Assembly: GCA_017625695.1 (NCBI GenBank)
Contig: JAGAKI010000076.1
Span: 1-64,000, forward strand
Direction: 5' to 3'
DNA: 64,000 bases
Origin: Clostridia bacterium
GTDB taxonomy: Bacteria; Bacillota; Clostridia; UMGS1840
The number at the start of each line of letters is the position of its first letter. Position 1 is the first letter of the stretch. Both the position numbers and the translations under genes were made by a program. This document shows, in pieces, positions 24,102-31,950 of the stretch. Under the pieces are notes generated by a model. It ran no database searches and was not told where the DNA came from. It saw nothing but the letters and a program-made list of their open reading frames with translations.

Positions 24102-25350
24102 TCATTTCACCTTCTTTCAATTTGCATTTTATATACTTAACTACTGCCACACCGTCGGGGGGCGGGTCGGTTTCCGCTCCGTCTTTTTTGCCGATTTGGT
24201 ATTCCGATTGTTCATCGGCTTTTACATAGTTAAGCGATACCATACGAACGTCGCCGCCGTCTATCTGCGGCAAATACATAAATTCACGATATTCGTTAAT
24301 CGTGATAATACCGCGGTCAAAAAGATTTCCCGCAATGGTATTTCGCGTTTGCAAGGTTGCGTATTGAAGGCGGTTTGTCGTAAAAATGACTTTATTTCCG
24401 TAGCTGCGTTCGCCTTCCGTAAATAGCTTGAAAGTAAATTCAAGCGAAAGTTGTATTGCGATAGGCTCAATAACGCCTTCGTAAAACGAATTCCATTCCG
24501 CTTCGGTGTAAGTTGAATTTAATATTTTTTCATTTACTCCGTAATAACGGTATATGTTTTCACGGAAGAAGCTTACTTGTGTTATAGGAATAGCCGGGGG
24601 CTTCTGCGTGATTTCGTGGAATTCCATTGTATTGTCAAGGCCCGCAATGCCGCCTTCGTTATCAGCCGACATATAGGCCGATTGAAATTCGCCGACTTTT
24701 TTTCGCAATTCTTCTTCATCGGCGAAGTTGTTATATTTTAAATATCCGCGAAGGGAAGCGGAATTCTTGATAACGTTTTTAATTCCGTTGTAGGTAACGC
24801 CCAAAAGTTCGGTTGAATTTTGCAATTCTGCGTCCGGGGGTGTTCCTAAAAATCTTTTTCGGTTGTATCTGCCTTTTATGTGAATAACAAATTGATAAGG
24901 GACGGTATAACTTTTTTTGTCATATTCCCATACGAATTTGAAATATAAAACGCCGTCAACTTCGAAAATTCTGTGGCTTGTTGCCGTTATCGGCTGTATT
25001 GACGTGATTTCGGAAAAATCATCGTTAAAGAATACAACCGCGAAGGCGTTTGAAGTGTAAACCAAATCCGAAGCCATTTTGTATAAAAAATCATACGTTG
25101 AGTTTTCGGCGTTCGGTCGAATTTCAAGCAGCCGCGAAAGTTTATCATTTTTGATTGTTACCCCTGCGGCCGTCTTTCGTATTACCTGCGGCGTAAGCTT
25201 CGCAACGTTGGAAGCAACAGCGTTCGCAATCGCTCCGACAATTTCGTTTTCCCGAAGGCTGCCGAAATAAACGCTTTCGCTTCGCCCGGAAAGGAAAATG
25301 CGCCTTTTTAGCCCGGTGAAAAATGCCGCCATATTTGAAAGCAATTTCAT
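24094..25350 (-). CDS. Portal protein, HK97 family
   Basis: 418 residues, ATG 25350 behind GGGGGTGA. Portal features: IVGAIANAVASNVAKLTPQVI, FLYKMASDLVYTSNAFAVVF, LGVTYNGIKNVIKNSASLRG, and the clip/stem region FRENIYRYYGVNEKIL. It forms the dodecameric DNA channel at one capsid vertex and the docking site for terminase. Confidence 0.95.
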   Translation of the reverse strand: MKLLSNMAAFFTGLKRRIFLSGRSESVYFGSLRENEIVGAIANAVASNVAKLTPQVIRKTAAGVTIKNDKLSRLLEIRPNAENSTYDFLYKMASDLVYTSNAFAVVFFNDDFSEITSIQPITATSHRIFEVDGVLYFKFVWEYDKKSYTVPYQFVIHIKGRYNRKRFLGTPPDAELQNSTELLGVTYNGIKNVIKNSASLRGYLKYNNFADEEELRKKVGEFQSAYMSADNEGGIAGLDNTMEFHEITQKPPAIPITQVSFFRENIYRYYGVNEKILNSTYTEAEWNSFYEGVIEPIAIQLSLEFTFKLFTEGERSYGNKVIFTTNRLQYATLQTRNTIAGNLFDRGIITINEYREFMYLPQIDGGDVRMVSLNYVKADEQSEYQIGKKDGAETDPPPDGVAVVKYIKCKLKEGEMND

Positions 25351-25369
25351 AATTTCTTTTCACCCCCTT

Positions 25370-27031
25370 TTACGCTGCGTTATTTTCAAGCTGTTTTCCG
25401 ATTTCGGAAAAATACTTGCTTCGTACCGTCATAGCGTCTATAACAGAAACAAAACCGTCTATACGCATACGCGGTTCAATTTTAACGGGCTTCATTCTGC
25501 CGTCGCTGCTGTTGATTTGAACAGCGACATTCAGCAAATGCGACTTTAACAAATTATTTTCGCCGATATTGATTTTTCGGTCTTTGATAATTCCTTCAAA
25601 TTCTTTCAAAAGCGGCGAAAGGTTTGTGCCTTGAAAAACGTCGTCCATATGGAAGCCCGATTGCGCCATTTCTTGTATTAAGTATTGCGCCGAATATCTG
25701 TCATAACCGACCTTCAAAGGCCGTATTTTGTAGTGTTTTATAAGCGTAACGAACCAATTAAACACGTCTTTGTAATCAACGTAATGTTCGCCCGATAAAG
25801 TCAACAAGCCTTGCTTTTGGTAAATGCTGTAAGGTACGTTGTCTTCTTCGCAAGCTTTGTCGAACCGCTCTTGCGGCATAAAGAATTGTGTAAATACATA
25901 CAGTTTTTTTGATTTTTCAATAACGATTGAAGCGGCCGTAAGGTCGGTTGTTTGTGAAAGGTCAATACCTCCGACGCAATAACAGCCCTTGAAATCTTCA
26001 AGGGAATATTTTTCGCCCGAAACGTCGTCCACGTCTTGAAAATCAAGCCAAGCAACCGAAGAATTTTGCTTGATGTTACAATATTTCGTCATAAATTCCG
26101 CTTTTTTAGAAAGGGAATTGCGGGCCACTTTTATTTCCTCAATGTAAAAATCTTCGGAAACGGAAACGCCCATATTCGGATTTGATTTTTTTAATTCTTC
26201 GATGTCGTCCCATTTCTGCACATCGTCAATGATATACAAGAAGGGAAGCAAGCGCATTTCGTCGCCGCCTTTTAGAAAAGCGGTCGAACGTTTCATAAGT
26301 TCGTCATAAATTCCGTCGTTGACGTAACCCGCTGTTGCTATTGATAATATAAGCGGCTGTTTTCTTGCGCCAAACGCGGATTTCATAACTTCGTATTGCT
26401 TCAAGCCTTGTTCACCCGGCCAAGCTTCTATTTCGTCGCATACTGTTAAATGCGGGTTGAAGCCGTCCGACTTTTTGGAATTGAAGGCAAGGCGTTTTAT
26501 TGATGTATTAAGTTGCTGTATGTAGATGTCGGAACGACGCTTCTTTGTGAAGTCGGGGTCGCCGAGTTCTTCATCAGCTTGCACAATTTGGTAAAATGCG
26601 TCATATACAAGGTCGGCTTGTTCAAGCTTCGGCGCAAGGCAATATATTTTCGCGCCGTATTCGCCGTCAAGATATGCCATATATGCAATAATTGCAGCCG
26701 CAAAAAGGGTTTTTCCGTTCTTACGGGCGACAATTATAAACACTTCGCGGAATTGTCGGAAGCCGTCGCAATCTACTATTCCGAATATTGCCGAAACAAT
26801 GGATTTTTGCCATAATTCAAGCTTTAATAAATCGTTGCGGCCTTCGCTGTGGTGGCAAAAATTTTCGATGAATTTTATTGCTTTTTTTGCCTTTTTATCG
26901 TCGTAAAACCAAGTCTTATTTTCAATTCCGCGTATTAAAATATCAAAAATAAGCTTTATCCACACGCCGACGGTAACGCGCCCCGTCTCGATTGCGTCGC
27001 GGTATTCGTAAATATAATTTTTAGTCGTCAA
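25370..27031 (-). CDS. Terminase large subunit
   Basis: 553 residues. ATPase: Walker A-like VARKNGKT (about 101-108) and Walker B LTVCDEIEAW. The nuclease half contains Asp-based sites in CVGGIDLSQTTDLTA and VGYDRYSAQYLI, of the RNase H-like fold. It pumps DNA into the prohead and cuts it. The start overlaps the small-subunit stop by 11 bases. Confidence 0.96.
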   Translation of the reverse strand: MTTKNYIYEYRDAIETGRVTVGVWIKLIFDILIRGIENKTWFYDDKKAKKAIKFIENFCHHSEGRNDLLKLELWQKSIVSAIFGIVDCDGFRQFREVFIIVARKNGKTLFAAAIIAYMAYLDGEYGAKIYCLAPKLEQADLVYDAFYQIVQADEELGDPDFTKKRRSDIYIQQLNTSIKRLAFNSKKSDGFNPHLTVCDEIEAWPGEQGLKQYEVMKSAFGARKQPLILSIATAGYVNDGIYDELMKRSTAFLKGGDEMRLLPFLYIIDDVQKWDDIEELKKSNPNMGVSVSEDFYIEEIKVARNSLSKKAEFMTKYCNIKQNSSVAWLDFQDVDDVSGEKYSLEDFKGCYCVGGIDLSQTTDLTAASIVIEKSKKLYVFTQFFMPQERFDKACEEDNVPYSIYQKQGLLTLSGEHYVDYKDVFNWFVTLIKHYKIRPLKVGYDRYSAQYLIQEMAQSGFHMDDVFQGTNLSPLLKEFEGIIKDRKINIGENNLLKSHLLNVAVQINSSDGRMKPVKIEPRMRIDGFVSVIDAMTVRSKYFSEIGKQLENNAA

Positions 27032-27419
27032 TCAGCAGCGCCGCAAGCCTTGCTTGCTTCTTTTCTTTCTTTTCGGGGATATGTTCAAGAAGTGAATTTA
27101 CAAGCGGCGTATAAGTTCGCAAATATTCCGCATAAATCTTTGTTGCGGGTGTTGCGTTTTTGTATTTTTGGCTGCCGTTTATGGTGGTTGTTTCTATTCC
27201 GTCGGTCTTTATAAGGCGCTTTGCTTCAAGCAGAACGGAACGGACGAAAGCCGCTTCGTCGATAAGCCCTTCAAGCATAATTCCTTTGTCGGTAAAGCGC
27301 TTTTTGCCGTCGTCGCCGACCTCTTTTACAGCCTTTTCAAAAATCTTCATAAGTTTGCGTTTTTCTTTCTTAATCACGCTATCATTTACCAAAATTTCGG
27401 TATTCTTCGAAGTTGCCAA
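27021..27419 (-). CDS. Terminase small subunit, P27 family
   Basis: 132 residues. VKEVGDDGKKRFTDKGIMLEGLIDEAAFVRSVLLEAKRLIKTDG and the QKYKNATPATKIYAEYLRTYTPLV core are typical of P27-type small terminases. It recognises the packaging site. ATG 27419; the 90 bases upstream (27420-27508) contain no gene and are a likely place for a pac/cos site. Confidence 0.9.
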   Translation of the reverse strand: MATSKNTEILVNDSVIKKEKRKLMKIFEKAVKEVGDDGKKRFTDKGIMLEGLIDEAAFVRSVLLEAKRLIKTDGIETTTINGSQKYKNATPATKIYAEYLRTYTPLVNSLLEHIPEKKEKKQARLAALLIDD

Positions 27420-27508
27420 ATAAATTCACCGCCTTTCGTTGACCCCCCCTCACGCGTGCGCGCCCGCGGAGTTTTTTTTAACTCCCCTTCATCGGTTCCC
27501 GTGGGCGT

Positions 27509-27805
27509 TTATTTTTTTCGCACCCCGGGGGGAAGTATGTTTCCGTTTTCGTCAAACACATAACGCGAATTCTGCTTCTTCATATGCTCTTTGTTGTGGC
27601 AATCTTGACAAAGCAATTCAAGGTTCGACCAATCAAGAGTAATAAGCGGGTCGCTTATGTTCTTTGGCGTTATGTATTGTTTATGATGTACTATGTCGCC
27701 CGCTTGCTTGCAGCGTTCGCATAAACCGTTTTGACTTGTAGCGTATGCGTCGCGCGTCTTGCGCCAAGCTTTCGACAAGTAAAAACTTTTTGCATATTCT
27801 TTCAT
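27509..27805 (-). CDS. HNH endonuclease
   Basis: 98 residues. FYLSKAWRKTRDAY, then CERCKQAGDIVHHKQYITP, NLELLCQDCHNKEH: two CxxC zinc knuckles around the HH of the HNH motif. In HK97-type phages this nuclease works with the terminase in DNA packaging and is encoded directly before the small subunit, as here. Confidence 0.93.
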   Translation of the reverse strand: MKEYAKSFYLSKAWRKTRDAYATSQNGLCERCKQAGDIVHHKQYITPKNISDPLITLDWSNLELLCQDCHNKEHMKKQNSRYVFDENGNILPPGVRKK

Positions 27806-27878
27806 AGCACTAACCCTTTGTTATTCGTTGCCGCTCCCGCCCCTTGCAATATGCAACGTGTTACCCCACAAAATACAA

Positions 27879-27906
27879 AAGCCCTGCACCCGAAGGCGCA
27901 AGGCTT
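27879..27906 (-). terminator. Terminator between early and late operons
   Basis: AAGCC-c-TGC (27879-27887) pairs with GCA-a-GGCTT (27898-27906). On the minus strand it is followed by TTTTGTATTTTG. It separates the early block from HNH/terminase. Confidence 0.65.
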
Positions 27907-27919
27907 ATATACTTTCATC

Positions 27920-27935
27920 GTGTTTATTATAACAC
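27920..27935 (-). promoter_or_regulatory. Palindrome overlapping a -10 box at the early/late junction
   Basis: GTGTT-TATTAT-AACAC is a dyad. Its minus-strand reading contains TATAAT (27926-27931). Its half-site AACAC matches the TTTAACACA dyad upstream of the channel gene (5038-5070), so the same repressor may bind both. No good -35 box is visible upstream, so activity may need an activator. Confidence 0.4.
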
Positions 27936-27936
27936 A

Positions 27937-28413
27937 TTACAATACGCTACTACTGCAAACTTTATATTTGTTTGCGTCGGCTTCCGCTATGCGTAGGCCA
28001 CGGACGGCCGCGAATAATAAGCGGGCTTCTTTAAGCCATAAATAAACATTGCGTTCGCTTGCAAAAGCCGTAAGGGAATAGCGGCGCACGCGCGCGGTAA
28101 TGTCGCCACGACGCAATGGCTGTTCGGGCTGCACGAAGTAAACGTCGGATATAGCGCGGGCAATATGTGTTTTGTTGCCCCGCTCCAAAATGTCAATAGT
28201 TTTTTCGACCGCGAGAATATCAAGCAAAAGCGGCGTTGCATTGCTTACCGCTGCTTCGGCTGATAAGTTGGCGATTTCGGGGTCTTTGAATTCGCAATCA
28301 TTCAAGGCCGCTTCGTATATCTGTTTTGTGGCTTCTTCATATGACGGCTTACCCATAGCAGCATAAAGCCGGAAAGCTTCTGTTGCATAATCTCTTGTAA
28401 AATCTTTCTTCAC
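27937..28413 (-). CDS. Putative phage late-transcription regulator, unknown
   Basis: 158 residues. Helical throughout: TRDYATEAFRLYAAMGKPSYEEATKQIYEAAL, then LLLDILAVEKTIDILERGNKTHIARAISDVYF, with a C-terminal helix-turn-helix-like part (RVRRYSLTAFASERNVYLWLKEAR). The position, last early gene before HNH/terminase, is where ArpU/RinA-type late activators are encoded. The assignment rests on position and helical character only. Confidence 0.5.
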   Translation of the reverse strand: MKKDFTRDYATEAFRLYAAMGKPSYEEATKQIYEAALNDCEFKDPEIANLSAEAAVSNATPLLLDILAVEKTIDILERGNKTHIARAISDVYFVQPEQPLRRGDITARVRRYSLTAFASERNVYLWLKEARLLFAAVRGLRIAEADANKYKVCSSSVL

Positions 28414-29324
28414 TTCCTGCCGCCGCCTTTCTTGATATATTTTTTATATTCACGATGTAGGCGCGCAAGGTTCTTTTTGCGCGTTCTGTATCGCTTCGCG
28501 TTATATGCTCTATGTAACAAGCGCGGGTCTGCGTTGTCATATTGCCATTTTAAGAATTCATAATCGCCGTTGCAATAAGTTTTTGCAAACTTGAAAAATA
28601 CGTCGGTAAGCGCTTCGAACGTTGGACGTACCGCATCTATAAGCGCCGTTGATAAGTCGGCCAATGCTTTTGACATTCTTGTATATGGGTCTTCGATTTC
28701 CTCCGAAGGTTTTTCGGCTTCTTTTGGTTCGTCTATTATTGCAATGTCAGCGCGTAGGCCGTCGTCTGTATGTGGTTTTATTTCGTGTGCTTTTAAATGG
28801 CAATTTTGGCATAATAAAACTTCTTCGCCGTCTGCGTTATGATGTTTTATAATAGCATCTATACGCATAGAAGCGTGGCCGAAGACTTCACCGTAATATA
28901 CGCCCGTTTTTCCGCAATGCGCACATCGGCGCAAAGGTGGCAAAACTAATTCTTTTGTATTGTCGCCGTAAAACGTGGGCTTGCTGTTTTTTGTATCGGT
29001 TGCCGCTCCGTCGTCATATTTGCACGACAAAACATCTATGCCGTTTTTTGTTTTTCGATATTCCACAATACAGCCTTTATCGTGTCCGTTTGAAAGGTCG
29101 GCCGCTATTTGAACGGGCCTTCGCCATTTGTAAAGGCCTATAATACACGTTGCCAAATTAAAGACATAAAGCAAGGCTTGCGCATACTGCGCGTTAATGG
29201 TGTTATATATACACCAAAAAGAATTAGTGCAAAGCCATATATAAAAGCACCACTTTTTTTGAAAACTGTTTGCAAGCGTTCCCACGATTGAAGCGGCCGT
29301 AAATAAAAATGCAATATAGTTCAT
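28410..29324 (-). CDS. Fusion of a PnuC-like membrane domain and an HNH-like zinc domain
   Basis: 304 residues. About 1-68 form two or three membrane helices with the Trp/Asn pattern of small PnuC/SWEET-like half transporters (FYIWLCTNSFWCIYN, then FNLATCIIGLYKWRR). About 130-190 has CAHCGKTG, HASMRIDAIIKHHNADG and LLCQNCHLKAHE, an HNH-like zinc site. The last 100 residues are helical and Arg/Lys-rich (RYRTRKKNLARLHREYKKYIKKG). No stop or frameshift breaks it. A membrane domain joined to a nuclease-like domain is unusual. Function unknown. Confidence 0.6.
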   Translation of the reverse strand: MNYIAFLFTAASIVGTLANSFQKKWCFYIWLCTNSFWCIYNTINAQYAQALLYVFNLATCIIGLYKWRRPVQIAADLSNGHDKGCIVEYRKTKNGIDVLSCKYDDGAATDTKNSKPTFYGDNTKELVLPPLRRCAHCGKTGVYYGEVFGHASMRIDAIIKHHNADGEEVLLCQNCHLKAHEIKPHTDDGLRADIAIIDEPKEAEKPSEEIEDPYTRMSKALADLSTALIDAVRPTFEALTDVFFKFAKTYCNGDYEFLKWQYDNADPRLLHRAYNAKRYRTRKKNLARLHREYKKYIKKGGGRK

Positions 29325-29701
29325 TCGTCAATCCTCCCTTCAAGGTATTGTATTAAGACTTCCGAAGCCTTTTCCCAACCATAGCAGACAACAGCAAGGA
29401 AGCCTTGTTCGTTAAGTGCCTTCAACCAATCTTTTTGAAGGTCGGAAGGCGTGTTTTTTCCTGCTTTCATTTCGATATACAAACCGTGGTATTTTCCGCG
29501 CGGGACGGGTAAACACAAATCGGGTACGCCCGCTTTTACGCCCTGCCGCTTCAAGTTGGCCGCTTCGTATTTGTTGCGGCTGCCGCCGTTCGGGATATGA
29601 TAAAGCAAATTCAATTCGGGGTATTTGCCTTGTTCATAAGCCGCCCACCTAAAAAGGCAAGTTTGTTCGACGTTTTCGTGAACGTATGGTTTATAACTCA
29701 T
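29321..29701 (-). CDS. VRR-NUC domain nuclease
   Basis: 126 residues from ATG 29701; the frame is open further to 29770 but overlaps the neighbour. PNGGSRNKYEAANLKRQGVKAGVPDL, then GLYIEMKAG: the PD..ExK catalytic residues of the VRR-NUC (PD-(D/E)XK) family. These phage enzymes are thought to resolve branched DNA in replication or recombination. Four-base overlap with both neighbours. Confidence 0.92.
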   Translation of the reverse strand: MSYKPYVHENVEQTCLFRWAAYEQGKYPELNLLYHIPNGGSRNKYEAANLKRQGVKAGVPDLCLPVPRGKYHGLYIEMKAGKNTPSDLQKDWLKALNEQGFLAVVCYGWEKASEVLIQYLEGRIDE

Positions 29702-30393
29702 AATACACCGCCTTTCACGTCTTCGACATAACACCAACTTTGCGGCGGCCTTTTTAATTTCGCCAAACACGGGTAACGCTCCACGACGAATTCGTTTAAT
29801 TCCTTCGGCTTATTGTAAATTACAAGGTCGGATATATGCCACCCGTAAAATGTGTAAAAGTTGAATTCTTTGTCGCCGATTATATATTCGGCTATTTCTT
29901 CGAAAGTAAGACAACTTTGTTTTAATAAACCTTCTTCTGGGATTTCGTCTTGTTCCATATCGTTTGAATACTCTGTAAATGACAAGGCGTGTTCGAATTC
30001 TTCGTCGTATATGTGCCTTCTAATGCTTTGATATAGTGTATTATTTTTGTCAAATCCTTCAATTTCGTATGTTCCGATTTCATCGCATACAAATTCGCCT
30101 ATTACTTTGCCGTTTAAAAAATTATCTTCGCAATACGGTTCGTCGCTGCACATCAATTCGCCCGAATATCCGTATTTAATTTTCCCGTTTGGCATACGGA
30201 AAAGGTCGTCAAGAGTTTCTACAATTCCCCCGTGTGTAAAACGTTGCTTTGCTTTTGTGCAATAAATATAACACTTGAAGGGCGGTTGAAGCTGCGGTTT
30301 GTTTTTTCGAATTTCGCGCGTTTTTATGTGATTTGCTACAAGTCCACACCATTTCGGCTGAACGCTAATAAGCACCGATTTTTCAATGTTCAT
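29698..30393 (-). CDS. ASCH/PUA-like phage protein
   Basis: 231 residues from ATG 30393 (GGAGGTAATGAGAAA upstream). MNIEKSVLISVQPKWCGLVANHIKTREIRKNKP and GKVIGEFVCDEI resemble the ASCH fold, an RNA/nucleotide-binding beta barrel; FYGWHISDLVIYNKPKEL closes the barrel. The middle is an acidic insert. Some ASCH proteins read or process modified bases, but no catalytic assignment is possible here. Confidence 0.7.
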   Translation of the reverse strand: MNIEKSVLISVQPKWCGLVANHIKTREIRKNKPQLQPPFKCYIYCTKAKQRFTHGGIVETLDDLFRMPNGKIKYGYSGELMCSDEPYCEDNFLNGKVIGEFVCDEIGTYEIEGFDKNNTLYQSIRRHIYDEEFEHALSFTEYSNDMEQDEIPEEGLLKQSCLTFEEIAEYIIGDKEFNFYTFYGWHISDLVIYNKPKELNEFVVERYPCLAKLKRPPQSWCYVEDVKGGVL

Positions 30394-31163
30394 TTTCTCA
30401 TTACCTCCGTTTCGTTTTTCTTGAACATCACGACGGACAAATACCAATGTCCGTTAAATTCATTGTATCGCGCGGCCGCTTCAATAAAGCGATAACCCTT
30501 GTAACGCTTTTCCCAATATGGCGCGTCGTCTATGTGTTCAGTTGCAAGGCGCTGTAAATGGCGCTTTGAGATTTTACCGTCTTTTGGTTTTGGTTCTTTC
30601 GGCTTGTCTAAATTTCGGGATTGCGCCCAACGTTTGCCGCCTTCGGGCTTCTTAACAAGATATTTCGCCAAAGCTTCGCACCCTTTTTCGTTGGGTTGTA
30701 ATCTGTCGGCGTTCGTCCAATCGCCAAAAGGCCACATTTCTTCGGCTGTATCTCTATCCATTGCGTTAGTAATCATATGAAAATGATACCGAACAAGGCC
30801 CGTTTTTTTACTTACCTTCGCTTCAATGACGTATATGTATTTCATTTCGGGCAAGCCCTGCTTTTCTCTATATCGCTTTATCCTGCGTATGTAATTTTGA
30901 ATATCCTTGCGGCATTGTTCTTCGGAAGAAGGCATTTCGCTGTCGCAATATGTGCCGTGTATAACAATATCGCCTTTTCCAAAATTCGCATTTACCAAAC
31001 GGACGATTTTTTTTCGGGCGTTCTTGTCGTTAAGGTTTGCTTGTTCCTTTGATGTTGGGCGGGTTTTCGGTTTTCTCTGCGGCATACGTCGGCCGTTGGG
31101 AAATACCGGGTAAAATTCCGCTTCATACATCGCGCCCGATATTATATTTTTTTCGCGTATCAT
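30390..31163 (-). CDS. HUH rolling-circle replication initiator
   Basis: 257 residues, ATG 31163. YVIEAKVSKKTGLVRYHFHMI gives the HUH metal motif (H127-F-H129), and EALAKYLVKKP the catalytic Tyr168 with Lys171, the layout of single-Tyr phage/plasmid Rep proteins. It should nick one strand at an origin and attach to the 5' end. No helicase, primase or polymerase is encoded in the phage, so it probably starts rolling-circle replication using host enzymes. A 426-base gene-free leader with hairpins lies upstream. Confidence 0.85.
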   Translation of the reverse strand: MIREKNIISGAMYEAEFYPVFPNGRRMPQRKPKTRPTSKEQANLNDKNARKKIVRLVNANFGKGDIVIHGTYCDSEMPSSEEQCRKDIQNYIRRIKRYREKQGLPEMKYIYVIEAKVSKKTGLVRYHFHMITNAMDRDTAEEMWPFGDWTNADRLQPNEKGCEALAKYLVKKPEGGKRWAQSRNLDKPKEPKPKDGKISKRHLQRLATEHIDDAPYWEKRYKGYRFIEAAARYNEFNGHWYLSVVMFKKNETEVMRK

Positions 31164-31203
31164 TGTTTCACCTAACTTTCAAAAAGTCAATAACCCAAGA
31201 GAA

Positions 31204-31252
31204 GGGGGAAGGAAAGCAAAAAGTAAAGGAAAATGACACCTTTCCTTCCCCC
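31204..31252. repeat. 13-bp perfect inverted repeat upstream of rep
   Basis: GGGGGAAGGAAAG (31204-31216) and CTTTCCTTCCCCC (31240-31252) flank a 23-base A-rich loop. The stem is strictly purine on one side and pyrimidine on the other. No T-run follows on either strand, so it is not a standard terminator. It lies 41-89 bases upstream of the rep start codon. Confidence 0.8.
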
Positions 31253-31491
31253 TGCTTGTTGGGATATGGAAAGCGTGGAAAACTCTTTGAGTTTACACAC
31301 CCTTACCACACCCCAACGGCGCACCCCCTTTCTATCCGTCATTTTCCCATATATAAAAAATAATATTTTTTCTTTTTTCTTTTTCGGGTAGGGCTTCGGG
31401 GGTCTTTATTCTCTTTTGGTATTCCTTTGTGGTTGATAAGATAATATCAAATACAAGGCCGAAAACAGCCCGCGGCCGTGTGTATTTGTTA

Positions 31492-31520
31492 TTGACTTTT
31501 CGCCGCTGCCGTGATATAAT
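31492..31520 (+). promoter_or_regulatory. Plus-strand promoter antisense to the rep leader
   Basis: TTGACT (31492-31497) and TATAAT (31515-31520), 17-base spacer. A 10-bp dyad (31496-31505 and 31539-31548) brackets the -10 and start point and could bind a regulator. Confidence 0.7.
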
Positions 31521-31526
31521 AAATAT

Positions 31527-31599
31527 GTTGATAAGCGACGGCGAAAAGCCGTTGTATTGTTTAACTGTTTTCGTTTCCTGCGGAAGCAGTTATTTTTTT
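31527..31599 (+). ncRNA. Candidate countertranscript RNA against the rep mRNA leader
   Basis: Starts about 7 bases after the -10 box at 31515-31520. It folds a small hairpin CGGC-GAAAA-GCCG, then a terminator stem (AACTG 31563-31567 with CAGTT 31587-31591, inner TTCC/GGAA) followed by T7 at 31593-31599. About 73 nt, fully complementary to the leftward early transcript that carries rep. Rolling-circle plasmids use such antisense RNAs to limit Rep synthesis. Confidence 0.55.
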
Positions 31600-31934
31600 G
31601 TCCTTTTATTTTCTGCGCTATGTAACAAGGCGCAAAAGAAGGGAATAAGGGGTATAACGATTTCGCCGCCCGGAACATTGCTTCCGCGGGCTATGTGTGC
31701 TATATGGAAGAAATAAGGCGTTAAGCCCCAACAAAGGCCCGCAAGGAAAGTCCAACCCGCACGCGCGCGTAATTTCGCTTCGCGTCGTATTTGGCGTTCG
31801 TGGTCTTTGTTTTCTTCCTTTATATATAAGGAAACATTTGTAATGCTTTTTGCTCCTGCGGCTGTATTTGCTGCCGCTCTCTGTGCCGCTCCGTCTGTAA
31901 AACCTTTAAAATATGAATGTACGTTCTTATCCAT
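31590..31934 (-). CDS. Small phage membrane protein, unknown
   Basis: 114 residues, ATG 31934. Ala-rich N-terminus (GAAQRAAANTAAGAKS), a basic helix (ERQIRREAKLRARAGW) and one or two membrane segments (TFLAGLCWGLTPYFF, then IVIPLIPFFCALLHS) with a basic tail. No family recognised. Its stop lies in the terminator of the antisense RNA. Confidence 0.6.
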   Translation of the reverse strand: MDKNVHSYFKGFTDGAAQRAAANTAAGAKSITNVSLYIKEENKDHERQIRREAKLRARAGWTFLAGLCWGLTPYFFHIAHIARGSNVPGGEIVIPLIPFFCALLHSAENKRTKK

Positions 31935-31950
31935 TGTTCAAAATCCTTTC

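Larger units (their letters stand above)
31164..31589. other. Gene-free leader of rep, candidate replication origin
   Basis: 426 bases without a gene. It holds a 13-bp perfect inverted repeat (31204-31216 with 31240-31252), an AT-rich stretch (31330-31380), a dyad TTGATA..TATCAA (31433-31450), a dyad AAATACAAGGCC..GGCCGTGTGTATTT (about 31448-31486), a 10-bp dyad CTTTTCGCCG..CGGCGAAAAG (31496-31548) and a plus-strand promoter with a terminator. Dense dyads directly upstream of a rolling-circle initiator suggest an origin and its control region. Confidence 0.55.

Noticed and set aside
27802-27918. Small minus-strand frame of 38 codons upstream of the HNH gene
   Set aside because: It runs through the terminator stem 27879-27906 and has no ribosome site; probably not translated.
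31429-31716. Plus-strand frame of 95 codons opposite the small membrane protein
   Set aside because: It has no ribosome site and crosses the terminator at 31563-31599; the transcript there is better explained as a noncoding RNA.
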